A stretch of DNA of 64,000 nucleotides from Streptomyces sp. NBC_01262. GTDB lineage: Bacteria > Actinomycetota > Actinomycetes > Streptomycetales > Streptomycetaceae. Each line of letters opens with the position of its first letter. Within the stretch, counting starts at the first letter, position 1. The notes beneath the pieces were generated by a model. The model had not been told where the DNA came from and did not search any database. It saw only the letters and a program-made list of their open reading frames with translations. The stretch spans positions 558,001 to 622,000 of the forward strand of contig NZ_CP108462.1 of the NCBI RefSeq assembly GCF_036226365.1, given 5' to 3'. The position numbers and the translations under genes are program-made. Of the stretch, positions 9,068-17,345 are shown piece after piece.

Positions 9068-9098
9068 GTTCGTGCAGTTCGGACAGTTCGTGCAGTTC
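9068..9098. repeat. 13-bp direct repeat in the nitroreductase leader
   Basis: GTTCGTGCAGTTC occurs at 9068-9080 and again at 9086-9098, an 18-base period. It sits between the nitroreductase start and a possible minus-strand promoter (TATAGC near 9107-9102). Could be a regulator binding site or a slippage product. Confidence 0.4.
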
Positions 9099-9182
9099 AG
9101 GTGCTATAGACAAGGGCTCTGGTGCGGTCAGCGGCAGCATGCCCGGCGGCTATTCCTGTCGGCGGGGCCGACCACCGGGATT

Positions 9183-10439
9183 TCATACCGCCGCAACAGA
9201 AGGGACGGCGGCCGTGCGGAATTCGCCGTGCCCCTGCCACGGGCGGGCCAGCAGGGTGAGCGCCAGCACGGCGCAGGCGAGGGCGCCCAGCATGATGAGC
9301 GTCATCGGCGTCACGCTGCTCGTGCCGAACAGCCCCACCAGCGGTGAGGCCAGCGCCCCGAGCAGGAACTGCGTGCCGCCGAGCAGCGCCGAGGCCGCGC
9401 CGGGGGCCCTCCGGCCCAGCGTCTGGCCGAGGCTCATGCTGGCCGGGAAGACCATGCCCACCCCGGCCAGGGTGACGAACAGGCAGGCCCATGTGCCGGC
9501 CAGGCTGCCGCCGACGGTGGCGAGCAGCACGACCTGGCCGATCACACCGGCCGCGGCGGTCGTGACACCGGCGGCGAGCAGGGTGTTCATGCGTATGCGC
9601 CGCGCCAGTACGCCGAACAGGGCGCCCGCGAGCAGCATGCCGACCGCGTTCACCGCGAAGACCAGGCTGTACTGGGTCGCCGAGACCCGGTAGATGTTCT
9701 CGAAGACGAAGCTGGAGCCCGCGATGTACGTGAACAGCGCGGCTCCGCTGAAGCCCAGCGTCAGCACGTATCCGGCGAACGTACGCTCTCGGAGCAGGCT
9801 GCCCATCGCCCGGAAGGTGCTGCCGATGCCGCCCTTGTGCCGGCGGTCCGGCGGCAGCGATTCGGGCACCTTGGCCACGACGGCCAGGACCAGCAGTACG
9901 CCGACCACGGCCAGCACGAGGAAGATGGCCCGCCAGGTGGACACCGACAGGATCGCGCCGCCGATCACGGGCGCCGCGATCGGCGCGACGCCCAGGACGA
10001 GGGAGAGCATGGAGAAGAACCGCGGGATGTCCGGGCCGTGGAACCAGTCCGTGATCGCAGCGCGCGCCAGCACCATGCCTGCGGCGCCCGCCACGCCCTC
10101 CAGGAAGCGGGCCCCGATCAGCACCTCGATGTTCGGCGCGAACGCGCAGACCAGGGTCAGCGCGGCGAAGGCCGAGGTGCCGCCGAGCAGGAGACGGCGC
10201 CGGCCCAGTCCGTCGCTGAGCGGGCCGATGAGCATCTGGCCGAGGACCAGACCGGCCAGGAAGGCCGTCATCGAGAGCTGCACGGCGGAGTCGGTCGCGC
10301 GCAGCGAGCTGCCCATTTCCGGGAATCCGGGTACGTACATGTCGGTGGCCAGCGGGGCGACCGCGGTGAGCGCGCCGAGTACGGCGATCAGCGCGGCGAC
10401 TCGTGCGGGCGGGCCTGGATGGGTCTGAGCGGCTACCAT
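9183..10439 (-). CDS. MFS multidrug exporter, Bcr/CflA-like
   Basis: A 418-residue 12-TM major facilitator. TM1 (ALIAVLGALTAVAPLATDMYVPG) carries the A-x-D-M-Y-x-P motif of the Bcr/CflA (DHA1) drug-resistance subfamily; motif A-like GPLSDGLGRRRLLLGG lies near residue 78. The ATG at 10439 overlaps the divergent MarR promoter and has no obvious Shine-Dalgarno, so translation may be leaderless or the start slightly different. Pairing with a divergent MarR gene and the palindrome at 10451-10471 suggests drug- or metabolite-inducible export. The nearby aromatic catabolic genes make an aromatic acid a reasonable but unproven substrate. Confidence 0.85.
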   Translation of the reverse strand: MVAAQTHPGPPARVAALIAVLGALTAVAPLATDMYVPGFPEMGSSLRATDSAVQLSMTAFLAGLVLGQMLIGPLSDGLGRRRLLLGGTSAFAALTLVCAFAPNIEVLIGARFLEGVAGAAGMVLARAAITDWFHGPDIPRFFSMLSLVLGVAPIAAPVIGGAILSVSTWRAIFLVLAVVGVLLVLAVVAKVPESLPPDRRHKGGIGSTFRAMGSLLRERTFAGYVLTLGFSGAALFTYIAGSSFVFENIYRVSATQYSLVFAVNAVGMLLAGALFGVLARRIRMNTLLAAGVTTAAAGVIGQVVLLATVGGSLAGTWACLFVTLAGVGMVFPASMSLGQTLGRRAPGAASALLGGTQFLLGALASPLVGLFGTSSVTPMTLIMLGALACAVLALTLLARPWQGHGEFRTAAVPSVAAV

Positions 10440-10450
10440 GGGCAGAAGAG

Positions 10451-10471
10451 TAACTAATAGTCTACTGGTTA
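10451..10471. promoter_or_regulatory. Candidate MarR operator in divergent promoter
   Basis: An AT-rich imperfect palindrome: outer arms TAAC/GTTA with inner TAG/CTA, 16 of 20 paired positions matching. It lies 12 bases upstream of the exporter ATG and 15 bases before the MarR start. MarR proteins usually bind such sites of 16-20 bp. Confidence 0.55.
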
Positions 10472-10485
10472 ACAATCTCGGAGCG

Positions 10486-10992
10486 ATGAACCGCATGTCC
10501 CGCCTCTCCCACGCCTCCCCCGCCGAGTGGTGGGCTGCCGCCCGTCCCGATCTCGACACCACCCCCATGGAGGTCATCGGCCCGCTCAAGCGCATCCAGG
10601 CGCTCTACGCCGCCGCCCTTGAGCCCCTCTACGAGGCCGCTCCGCTCACCTCGCCCGAGCTGGACGTCCTGGTGCGGCTCCGGCACTCCGAGGAGCCGCT
10701 CATCGCCCGCCGGATCGCCGGCCAACTGCGCTGCTCACGGGCCGCGGTCAGCAAGACCCTGGCCAAGCTGGAGAAGCGGGGCTTCATCGAACGCCGCCCG
10801 AATCCGGCGGACCGGCGGGCGGCGCTGGTGACGATCACCGGGGCGGGTGCGGAGGCGGTCGACGCGATGTTCCCACGGCAGCTGGCGGTGGAGGCCGACC
10901 TGCTGGCGGGGCTCGGGGAGGACCGCGAGCGGGTCGTCGAGGCGCTGGGGCTGCTGGCGGACGTGTTCGAGCGGCGGGTCGCCGAGGGGTAG
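10486..10992 (+). CDS. MarR-family transcriptional regulator
   Basis: A 168-residue winged-helix protein. The helix-turn-helix lies at about 70-105 (IARRIAGQLRCSRAAVSKTL then AKLEKRGFIERR), followed by the wing NPADRRAALVTITGAG typical of MarR. It is divergent from the MFS exporter and probably represses it from the palindrome just upstream. I chose ATG 10486; ATG 10495 has a better spaced GGAG (at 10480-10483) and is equally possible, and an upstream ATG at 10438 would place coding sequence across the operator. No cysteine-rich sensor region is evident. Confidence 0.85.
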   Translation: MNRMSRLSHASPAEWWAAARPDLDTTPMEVIGPLKRIQALYAAALEPLYEAAPLTSPELDVLVRLRHSEEPLIARRIAGQLRCSRAAVSKTLAKLEKRGFIERRPNPADRRAALVTITGAGAEAVDAMFPRQLAVEADLLAGLGEDRERVVEALGLLADVFERRVAEG

Positions 10993-11008
10993 GCCTCCCC
11001 GCGGCCCG

Positions 11009-11785
11009 TCAGGCGGGGGCGATCATGCCGGCCGACAGATCGATGTCGGCGCCGCACAGGCCCGGCATGGCGAGCATCGCCAGCAGCGCCTGGGCGACCT
11101 CGGGTTCCTCCACCAGCCGGCCCAGCGCGGAGCGCGACGCGAAGGCGCGCTCGGCCTCCTGCGGCGTGGAGCCGGTGAGTTCGGCCTCCAGACGGAAGTT
11201 GCGGTCCATGCGGGGGCCGCGTACGGGGCCGGGGGAAAGGGTGTTGACGGACACCCCGAGCGGGCCGACCTCGCCCGCGAGGGTGCGGGTCAGGCCGATC
11301 AGGGCCATCTTGGACGCCGTGTAGGGCGTCCGGTTCAGCAGTGGCCGCTTGCCGCTGACCGAGGCGACGTTGACGACATCGCCCCGCCCGGCGGCGATCA
11401 TGGCGGGCAGGAAGGCCCGGCAGACCAGGTAGACGCCCCGGACGTTGGCCGCGAAGACCTCGTCCCACTCGGCCGGTTCGATGTCGACGAGCTGCTTGAC
11501 AGGCCCGGCGACCCCCGCGTTGTTGACCAGGACCGAGATGTCCTCGTCGGCCAGTTCGGCGGCGAGCGCCGCGACCGAGGCGGGGTCGGCCACGTCGCAG
11601 CGGGCGACCCGCGCCTTGCCCCCGGCCTCCTCGACGGCCGCCGCCCCCGCCGCGAGGGCGTCGGGGTTGCGGCCGACCAGGACGACGCGGGCACCGGCGC
11701 CGGCGAGTGCGACGGAGAAGGCCCGGCCGAGGGGGCCGCCTCCCCCGGTGACCAGCGCGGTGCGGCCCGCGACGACGTGGCTCAC
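11009..11785 (-). CDS. Short-chain dehydrogenase/reductase (catabolic operon)
   Basis: A 258-residue SDR with the cofactor motif TGGGGPLGRAFS (about residues 12-23), NNAG near 90, catalytic Ser in NVASVSGKRP and YTASK (Tyr/Lys) near 158, and SPGPVRGPRM after the active site. The GTG at 11785 overlaps the stop of the HisD-like gene as GTGA, so it is the last gene of the leftward operon and coupled to it. It probably oxidises or reduces an alcohol/ketone intermediate of the aromatic pathway; the substrate is unknown. Confidence 0.85.
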   Translation of the reverse strand: MSHVVAGRTALVTGGGGPLGRAFSVALAGAGARVVLVGRNPDALAAGAAAVEEAGGKARVARCDVADPASVAALAAELADEDISVLVNNAGVAGPVKQLVDIEPAEWDEVFAANVRGVYLVCRAFLPAMIAAGRGDVVNVASVSGKRPLLNRTPYTASKMALIGLTRTLAGEVGPLGVSVNTLSPGPVRGPRMDRNFRLEAELTGSTPQEAERAFASRSALGRLVEEPEVAQALLAMLAMPGLCGADIDLSAGMIAPA

Positions 11786-13110
11786 GCGGAGGTCCCCTCG
11801 AAGCCGGAGCCCTGCGTGGCCCAGGACAGCGGATCGCCGCCGTACTTGGCGGCCCGCAGGTCCCCGGAGCGGGCGTGGCCCTCGAAGAGCTCGACCCGTG
11901 CGGCACGCCCGCACAGCCGGCCGAGTTCCGCGCTGGAGTCCGGGTTCGTGACCTCCTGGTACGTCACCGTCTTGAGGTACTTGCCGACCCACAGCCCGCC
12001 GGTGTAGCGGGCGGCGCCCCGCGTGGGCAGCACATGATTCGTGCCGATGACCTTGTCCCCGTACGAGACACACGTGCCCTCGCCCAGGAACAGCGCCCCG
12101 TACTGGGTCATCCGCTCCAGGGCCAGGCGCGGCTCGGCCGTCAGGACCTGGACGTGCTCGGAGGCGAACTCGTCGGCGAGCGACCAGAGTTCGTCCATCG
12201 TGTCGACGACGATGACCTGGCCGTGGTCGCGCCAGGACGGACCGGCGAAGTCGTTGGTCGGCATGTCGGGCAGGATCGCCTCGATGTGCTCGATGGTCCG
12301 GCGGCCGACCTCCTCGGAGGTGGTGATGAGGACCGCCGGTGAGTCCGGGCCGTGCTCGGCCTGGGAGAGCAGGTCGACGGCGCAGGTGAAGGGGTCTGCC
12401 TGTTCGTCGGCGAGGACCAGGATCTCGGTGGGCCCGGCGAACAGGTCGATGCCGATCTGCCCGAAGAGCTGGCGCTTGGCCTCGGCGACGTACGCGTTGC
12501 CAGGGCCGGCGATGAGGTTGACCGCCGTCATGGTCTCGGTGCCCACGGCCATCGCGGCGACCGCCTGGACCCCGCCGAGCAGCCAGATCTCGTCCGCGCC
12601 CGCGAAGTGCGCGGCGGCGACCGTCGCGGCGGGGATCTCGCCCCGGATCGGCGGGGTGCAGGCCACGACGTGCGGGACGCCGGCGACCTTGGCCGTGATG
12701 ATCGTCATGTGGGCGGAGGCGGTCAGCGGGTAGCGGCCGCCGGGGATGTAGGCGCCGGCCGCGTGGACCGGGACGTGCTTCTGGCCGAGCCGCACTCCGG
12801 GCAGGGTCTCGATCTCGAACTCGCCCATCGAGGCGAGCTGCGCCTCGGCGAAGGTGCGGACGTTGCTCTGCACGGCGTGGATGTCGTCGATGACCTGCTG
12901 CGGGAGCGAGGCGATGATCTCCTCGATCCGGTCCGCGGAGAGCCGGAAGGACTCCGGGCTCCATTTGTCGAACTTCTCGGAGTACTCGCGCACGGCCGCG
13001 TCGCCGCGCTCGCGGATGTCGGCGATGACGCCCGAGACCGTCTCCCGGACGGCGGCGAGGTCGGCGGTGACCTGTTCCTTCGGAACGGCGTTCTTCAGAG
13101 TCGTGCGCAC
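11782..13110 (-). CDS. Histidinol-dehydrogenase-like (HisD/HpsN superfamily) dehydrogenase
   Basis: A 442-residue member of the HisD family, which oxidises an alcohol to a carboxylate in two NAD-dependent steps with a zinc ion. Seen: GGRYPLTASAHMTIITAKVA, PGNAYVAEAKRQLFG, DLLSQAEHGPDSPA with the Gln/His zinc ligands (near residue 250), ASEHVQVLT with the Glu-His catalytic pair (near 320), and NHVLPTRGAARYTGGLWVGK. Biosynthetic HisD usually reads LPTGGTARFSSGL there, and no other his gene is nearby, so this is a catabolic paralog. The GTG at 13110 has GGAAGG about 8 bases upstream. It lies between a cupin and an SDR in the operon. Confidence 0.8.
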   Translation of the reverse strand: MRTTLKNAVPKEQVTADLAAVRETVSGVIADIRERGDAAVREYSEKFDKWSPESFRLSADRIEEIIASLPQQVIDDIHAVQSNVRTFAEAQLASMGEFEIETLPGVRLGQKHVPVHAAGAYIPGGRYPLTASAHMTIITAKVAGVPHVVACTPPIRGEIPAATVAAAHFAGADEIWLLGGVQAVAAMAVGTETMTAVNLIAGPGNAYVAEAKRQLFGQIGIDLFAGPTEILVLADEQADPFTCAVDLLSQAEHGPDSPAVLITTSEEVGRRTIEHIEAILPDMPTNDFAGPSWRDHGQVIVVDTMDELWSLADEFASEHVQVLTAEPRLALERMTQYGALFLGEGTCVSYGDKVIGTNHVLPTRGAARYTGGLWVGKYLKTVTYQEVTNPDSSAELGRLCGRAARVELFEGHARSGDLRAAKYGGDPLSWATQGSGFEGTSA

Positions 13111-13142
13111 AGCGGGGGCCTTCCCTTGAGAGAGGAGATTGG

Positions 13143-13667
13143 TCAGGGGTTCATGGGGTTCATGGGGTCGTGGAGCAGGGAGCCGAGCACGTCCCTGCCC
13201 AGGGTCTTCACCAGGCTCTCGGTGAACTCGCCGTCCACCAGGACGAACACCATCCGGGCGACCGCGCCCGAGCGGTTCTCCCAGCGGTGGTCGGTGCCCC
13301 GCTGCACCACCACGTCGCCCGCGCGCAGCACGGTCTCGGAGTCGTCGAGTACGAGGACGACCTCGCCTTCGAGGACGATGCCGTAGTCCACGGACTGCGT
13401 ACGGTGCGTGGGCGACACGACGCCGGGCGGGAACTCGTTGATCCGGATCTTGGTGCCGTTGGGCTCGGGCGGGACGCTGAGCGACACCCGCGTCGGGTCG
13501 GGCTCGTCGGCGGCGACCGGGGCCGGCATGGCGGCGGTGGACCACATCTCGTAGAAGAGGGCTCCGTCCGGCGCGGTGCGGACGACCGGCGGCGGCCCGT
13601 CCGAGAGGAAGACGGAGACGCCGTCCCCGGTGTGGCCGGTGACGACCCGGCGCGGCTCGAAGGTCAT
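13143..13667 (-). CDS. Cupin-domain protein of aromatic catabolic operon
   Basis: A 174-residue single-cupin protein. The first cupin motif is modified (SPTHRTQSVDYGIVLEGEV: H-R-T...D-Y instead of HxH...E) and the second is GDVVVQRGTDHRWENRSG; this pattern occurs in a common actinobacterial group next to aromatic-degradation genes. Residues 1-60 precede the barrel. The C-terminus ends in a short MNPMNP repeat (bases 13146-13163), probably a slippage duplication. Function unknown: it could be a small dioxygenase, isomerase or sensor. It lies between the dioxygenase and the HisD-like gene, 33 bases from the latter. Confidence 0.7.
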   Translation of the reverse strand: MTFEPRRVVTGHTGDGVSVFLSDGPPPVVRTAPDGALFYEMWSTAAMPAPVAADEPDPTRVSLSVPPEPNGTKIRINEFPPGVVSPTHRTQSVDYGIVLEGEVVLVLDDSETVLRAGDVVVQRGTDHRWENRSGAVARMVFVLVDGEFTESLVKTLGRDVLGSLLHDPMNPMNP

Positions 13668-13680
13668 CGGGCTCCCCCGC

Positions 13681-14619
13681 TCAGACCGGCGGCGCGCTGA
13701 ACAGCACGTCCGGGTCGTTGAACTGCTCCTTGGCGATCAGCTCGCTCATCGGGTCGGCCGTGCCCCACTGGTCCTGGGTCAGCGGGTCGTCCACGTCGTG
13801 CAGACCGGGGTGCCAGGTGTCCTCGTCCAGGACGGCCAGCTCGGTGGTGTACTCCACGGTGTTGCCGTGCGGGTCGTGGAAGTACGAGAAGGTGTTGTCA
13901 CCGGCGGTGTGCCGCCCGGGGCCCCAGGTCAGCCGGGTGCCCGCGCGCAGCGCGCGTCCCGTGCCGCGCATGTACTCCTCGACGCCGCGCATCTCGAACG
14001 AGGCGTGGTGCAGGGAGACATGGGGGCCGCGGGCGATGGCGAAGCTGTGGTGGACGGGGCTGCAGCGCATGAAGTACATCAGCTCGCCCATGTGGTCGCT
14101 GTAGAGCGTGTCGGACAGGCGGAAGCCGAGGTGCTTCTCGTAGAAGGCCCTCAGGGCTTCGGGGTTGCGCGAGTTGACGACGCAGTGCGAGAGGCGGACC
14201 GGGATGGCCTCGCGCTCCTCGATCCTGCGGTGCTTACGGGTCTCGACGTCGCTGGAGACCTCGACGACCCGGCCGTCGGTGTCGAAGAAGCGGAAGCCGT
14301 AGCCGCCTCCGGGGGTGTCCAGCGTGCCCGGCTCGGAGATCACCTGGACGTCCTCGGCCGCGTTGAGGCGGGCGGCGAGCCGGTCCACGTCGGCGGCGCT
14401 GCCGGCGCCGAAGGCGACCAGGTCCATGCGCTTGCGCTCGTCCTTGCGGATGCGGACGACGTACTGCTCGGGGCTGCCCTCGGCCGCGAAGAACGCGATG
14501 CCGCTGTCGTTGGCGACCTCGGTGAGGCCCCAGGTGGTGCCGTAGAAGGCCCGCTGCGTGTCGAAGTCCGGCACCGCCAGGTCGACATGGCGCAGATGGG
14601 TGATCGGCTGGAAGGTCAC
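13681..14619 (-). CDS. Two-domain extradiol (VOC) ring-cleavage dioxygenase
   Basis: A 312-residue vicinal-oxygen-chelate protein with two halves. The N-terminal half (about 5-120) begins THLRHVDLAVPDFDTQRAFY; the C-terminal half (about 140-270) begins VRLSHCVVNSRNPEALRAFY. The expected Fe(II) ligands are visible as His in RLSHCVV, His in PHVSLHHASFEM and Glu in NTVEYTTEL. Such proteins perform meta-cleavage of catechols. Start is the GTG at 14619, 11 bases after the stop of the FAH-family gene; the frame stays open far upstream but without support. With that hydrolase it forms the core of a meta-cleavage pathway. Confidence 0.85.
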   Translation of the reverse strand: MTFQPITHLRHVDLAVPDFDTQRAFYGTTWGLTEVANDSGIAFFAAEGSPEQYVVRIRKDERKRMDLVAFGAGSAADVDRLAARLNAAEDVQVISEPGTLDTPGGGYGFRFFDTDGRVVEVSSDVETRKHRRIEEREAIPVRLSHCVVNSRNPEALRAFYEKHLGFRLSDTLYSDHMGELMYFMRCSPVHHSFAIARGPHVSLHHASFEMRGVEEYMRGTGRALRAGTRLTWGPGRHTAGDNTFSYFHDPHGNTVEYTTELAVLDEDTWHPGLHDVDDPLTQDQWGTADPMSELIAKEQFNDPDVLFSAPPV

Positions 14620-14630
14620 GGTGCTGCTCC

Positions 14631-15632
14631 TCAGCGGGCGTGGGGGTCGGACGCGTCGGGGACGCAGGTGTTGCGCTGGGCGCCGAGGCCGGTGATCTGC
14701 GCCTCCATGACGTCGCCCGGCTTCAGGAAGGTCCCCCAGTGGGCGCCGTTGCCGGCCGGGGAGCCGGTGAGCAGCAGGTCGCCGGGGCGCAGGGTGGTGG
14801 TGGCGGAGGCGTACTCGATGAGCCTGGGGATGTCGAAGATCATGTCCTTGGTGGACTCGTCCTGCCGGACGGTGCCGTTGTGCCGCAGCGTGATCCGCAG
14901 GTCGCCGGGGTCGGGCAGGAAGGCGGCGGGCACCAGGAAAGGGCCGGTCGGCAGGAAGGTGTCGGCGTTCTTGGCGGTGAACCAGTCGGTGCCGATGGCC
15001 TTGAGGTCGGGCCGGTAGAGGCGGTCGCGGGTGGTGAGGTCGTTGGAGATCGTGTAGCCGGCGACGTACGCCATGGCGTCCTCGCGGCGGATGTGCCGGC
15101 CCTCGCGACCGATGACCAGGGCGAGTTCGAGCTCCCAGTCGTGCTGCTCGCCGAGCGCCGGGAGGATCACGTCGTCGTACGGGCCGGTGATGGCGCGCGG
15201 GCTGCCGAGGAAGATGTACGGGACGCCGCCCCGGGCCCGCTCGTCCATCATCTTCTCGGCGTCGGCCCGGGCCTCCTGCGGGGTGGCGCCGTGCACGCTC
15301 TCGCGCTCGGCGGCGACCAGGTCGACCACGTGGCGGCGGTAGTTGGCGCCGCTCTGCAGGATCTGACCGGGCTCCAGGGGCGCGTGGATCCGCAGGCTCC
15401 CCAGGTCGTGCCAGGCGCCGCCCGGGTCCTGCGCGAGCGCGGCGAGCCGGGCCAGCGAGGCGTCCCAGTCCTCGACCAGGGCCCTTACGTGCGGCGCCGT
15501 GTCGGACAGCTCGCGCACCCGATGGCCGGTGACGAGCCCGGCGAAGGGCCGGCCGCCGTCCACCGAGGCAGTCGAGAAGGTGCCGAGGGCGAACGGTCCC
15601 GCGTGGACGGGCAGCGGGTGGGGATCGGACAC
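14631..15632 (-). CDS. Fumarylacetoacetate hydrolase family protein (first of two)
   Basis: A 333-residue FAH-superfamily enzyme, which acts on ring-cleavage products (C-C hydrolysis, decarboxylation or hydration) using a Mg/Ca ion. The core is visible: QSGANYRRHVVDL, then DWELELALVIGREGRHI (acidic metal ligands), YTISNDLTTRDRL, DWFTAKNADTFLPTGPFLV and LRPGDLLLTGSPAGNGA. The GTG at 15632 is the first gene of the leftward operon, and the 248-base spacer to the divergent operon holds the shared palindrome at 15701-15717. Which FAH reaction it performs cannot be read from sequence. Confidence 0.85.
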   Translation of the reverse strand: MSDPHPLPVHAGPFALGTFSTASVDGGRPFAGLVTGHRVRELSDTAPHVRALVEDWDASLARLAALAQDPGGAWHDLGSLRIHAPLEPGQILQSGANYRRHVVDLVAAERESVHGATPQEARADAEKMMDERARGGVPYIFLGSPRAITGPYDDVILPALGEQHDWELELALVIGREGRHIRREDAMAYVAGYTISNDLTTRDRLYRPDLKAIGTDWFTAKNADTFLPTGPFLVPAAFLPDPGDLRITLRHNGTVRQDESTKDMIFDIPRLIEYASATTTLRPGDLLLTGSPAGNGAHWGTFLKPGDVMEAQITGLGAQRNTCVPDASDPHAR

Positions 15633-15700
15633 GAGCGGGCTCCTTTGCAGCGGCTTGCCGCCACGCTAGGCACGCGCGGTGGGGCAGCGGAAATACCCAT

Positions 15701-15717
15701 CCGCGATGCCTGGCATC
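15701..15717. promoter_or_regulatory. Shared palindromic operator, copy 1
   Basis: CCGCGATGCCTGGCATC, containing the palindrome GATGCC-T-GGCATC. The same 17 bases occur at 21514-21530. This copy lies in the 248-base promoter region between two divergent catabolic operons, 69 bases before the FAH start. Its two copies, one beside the LysR gene, make it the best candidate for the binding site of that regulator. Confidence 0.65.
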
Positions 15718-15880
15718 GGGTGCGCGATAGCGGTGCGGGGGCCTTGCGGGAGCGGGGTCCGGCGGCCCATCGCGCTGCGGGATGCATGACGTGTTCCTTG
15801 GCGATGACTGGATCCGTTGACTGTGCATCAACGGGCCAAGCAAGGTCGGGCCAGGCACCGACCAGAACCGAGGAGCACAC

Positions 15881-16186
15881 GTGATCGTCGAGCACGCCGA
15901 GCTGGCCATCGAGGCCGGCCGCGAGGAGGAGTTCGAGGCGGCCTTCGCGCAGGCCCGCAAGGTGATCTCCCAGGCCGGGGGCTTCCAGTGGGTCGAGCTG
16001 CTGCGCGGCGTGGAACGTCCGGCCGTCTACCTGCTGCTGGTCGGCTGGGAGTCCGTCGAGGCGCACAACGTGGGCTTTCGCGGGTCGGCCGCCTTCGCAC
16101 GGTGGCGGGAACTGATCGGGCCGTTCTTCGCCTCGCCGCCGGACGTCGAGCACTTCGGCGTCCTCGGTGAGCGTTTCACCGGCTGA
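15881..16186 (+). CDS. Antibiotic-biosynthesis-monooxygenase (ABM) domain protein
   Basis: A 101-residue ferredoxin-like dimeric alpha-beta barrel protein. It opens VEHAELAIEAGREEEFEAAF and contains GFQWVELLRGVERPAVYLLL, typical of ABM proteins, some of which oxygenate phenolic substrates without cofactor. Starts at a GTG with GAGGAG about 7 bases upstream. It is the first gene of the rightward operon, 34 bases before the FAD monooxygenase. It could be a quinol monooxygenase acting with that enzyme, or an accessory protein. Confidence 0.75.
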   Translation: MIVEHAELAIEAGREEEFEAAFAQARKVISQAGGFQWVELLRGVERPAVYLLLVGWESVEAHNVGFRGSAAFARWRELIGPFFASPPDVEHFGVLGERFTG

Positions 16187-16220
16187 TCTCCCCGTACTTC
16201 TACTTGCTAAGGATCGACCC

Positions 16221-17345
16221 ATGGCTGTCTCGAAGGTGCTCGTCGTCGGCGGCGGCATCACCGGTAGCGTGCTGTCACTCGCCCTCGCCCAGCGCGGCGT
16301 CACCGTCGATCTCGTCGAGATATCGCCGCAGTGGTTCGGCGTCGGCCACGGGATCACCGTGCAGGGCAACGCCCTCAAGGCGCTGCGCAGCGTCGGCGTG
16401 CTCGACCGGGTGCTGGAGAAGGCCGTGCCGTTCAACAACATGCGGCTGCGGCAGGCCGACGGCTCGCTGATCGTCGAGCTGGCCACGCCCCGTACCGGCG
16501 GCGAGGACCTGCCGTCCACGACCGGCGCGATGCGCTCGGACCTGCAGGACGCGCTGTGCGACGCGGTGTACGCGGCCGGGGTCGAAGTGCGGCTGGGGCT
16601 GAGCGTGGCGTCCTTCGAGCAGTCCCCGGACCATGTGGACGTCACCTTCACCGACGGCACGGCCGGCCGCTACGACCTGGTGGTTGGCGCCGACGGGCTG
16701 AAGTCGCAGATCCGTTCGCTGATCGGCATCGAGACGGTGCCGGAGCCGGTCGGCATGAGCATCTTCCGGGTGGTCGCGGACCGGCCGGCCGAGATGGACT
16801 GCGCGGAGGTCTACTACGGCGGGCCGCGCTACAAGGCCGGCTACAGCCCGATCTCCGACACCAAGTGCTACGCCTACCTGCTGGACGAGAACCTCGACGC
16901 CTCCCTGGTCGGCTCCCGCGCCCCGCTGTCGCTGCTGCGCGAGCGCGGCCAGGGCTACGGCGGCACCTGGGGCCGGATCCTGGAGTCCCTGCCGGACGAC
17001 ACGGCCGTGGACTACCGCTGGATCGAGGCCGTCCTGGTGGAGAGCCCGTGGAACCGCGGCCGGGTGATGATCATCGGGGACGCGGCGCACGCCTGTCCCC
17101 CGCTGATCGCCCAGGGCGCCGCGATGTGCGCCGAGGACGCGGTCGTGCTGGCCGAACTGGTCACCGGCCAGGGCCCGTTGGAGACCGCGCTCAAGGACTT
17201 CATGGCCCGCCGGATGCCGCGTGTGCGCAAGGTCCTGGAGAACTCGCTCAAGCTCGCCGAGTGGGAGATCCACCCGGATACGCCGGGCGCCGACCCGGGC
17301 GGCATCATGCAGGAGACCCTCGCCTACCTCCAGGCGGAGGCGTGA
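16221..17345 (+). CDS. FAD-dependent aromatic hydroxylase (PHBH/salicylate-hydroxylase-like)
   Basis: A 374-residue class A flavoprotein monooxygenase. Three hallmarks are seen: the Rossmann motif VVGGGITGSVLSLALAQRG at the N-terminus, the DG motif DLVVGADGLKSQIR (about 155) and the GD motif GRVMIIGDAAHACPP (about 285). It probably hydroxylates an aromatic acid or phenol with NAD(P)H to give the catechol for the extradiol dioxygenase. ATG 16221 was chosen because it has AAGGA 9 bases upstream and starts right before the Rossmann strand. The next gene starts within its stop codon (GTGA). Confidence 0.88.
   Translation: MAVSKVLVVGGGITGSVLSLALAQRGVTVDLVEISPQWFGVGHGITVQGNALKALRSVGVLDRVLEKAVPFNNMRLRQADGSLIVELATPRTGGEDLPSTTGAMRSDLQDALCDAVYAAGVEVRLGLSVASFEQSPDHVDVTFTDGTAGRYDLVVGADGLKSQIRSLIGIETVPEPVGMSIFRVVADRPAEMDCAEVYYGGPRYKAGYSPISDTKCYAYLLDENLDASLVGSRAPLSLLRERGQGYGGTWGRILESLPDDTAVDYRWIEAVLVESPWNRGRVMIIGDAAHACPPLIAQGAAMCAEDAVVLAELVTGQGPLETALKDFMARRMPRVRKVLENSLKLAEWEIHPDTPGADPGGIMQETLAYLQAEA

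Noticed and set aside
7135..9693. 852-codon plus-strand frame across the IclR, nitroreductase and exporter genes
   Set aside because: Arg/Pro-rich then Ser/Ala-rich translation with no family match; crosses three well-supported genes in other frames.
11782..13110. Histidine biosynthesis gene hisD
   Set aside because: No other his genes and a diverged substrate-site segment; context is catabolic.
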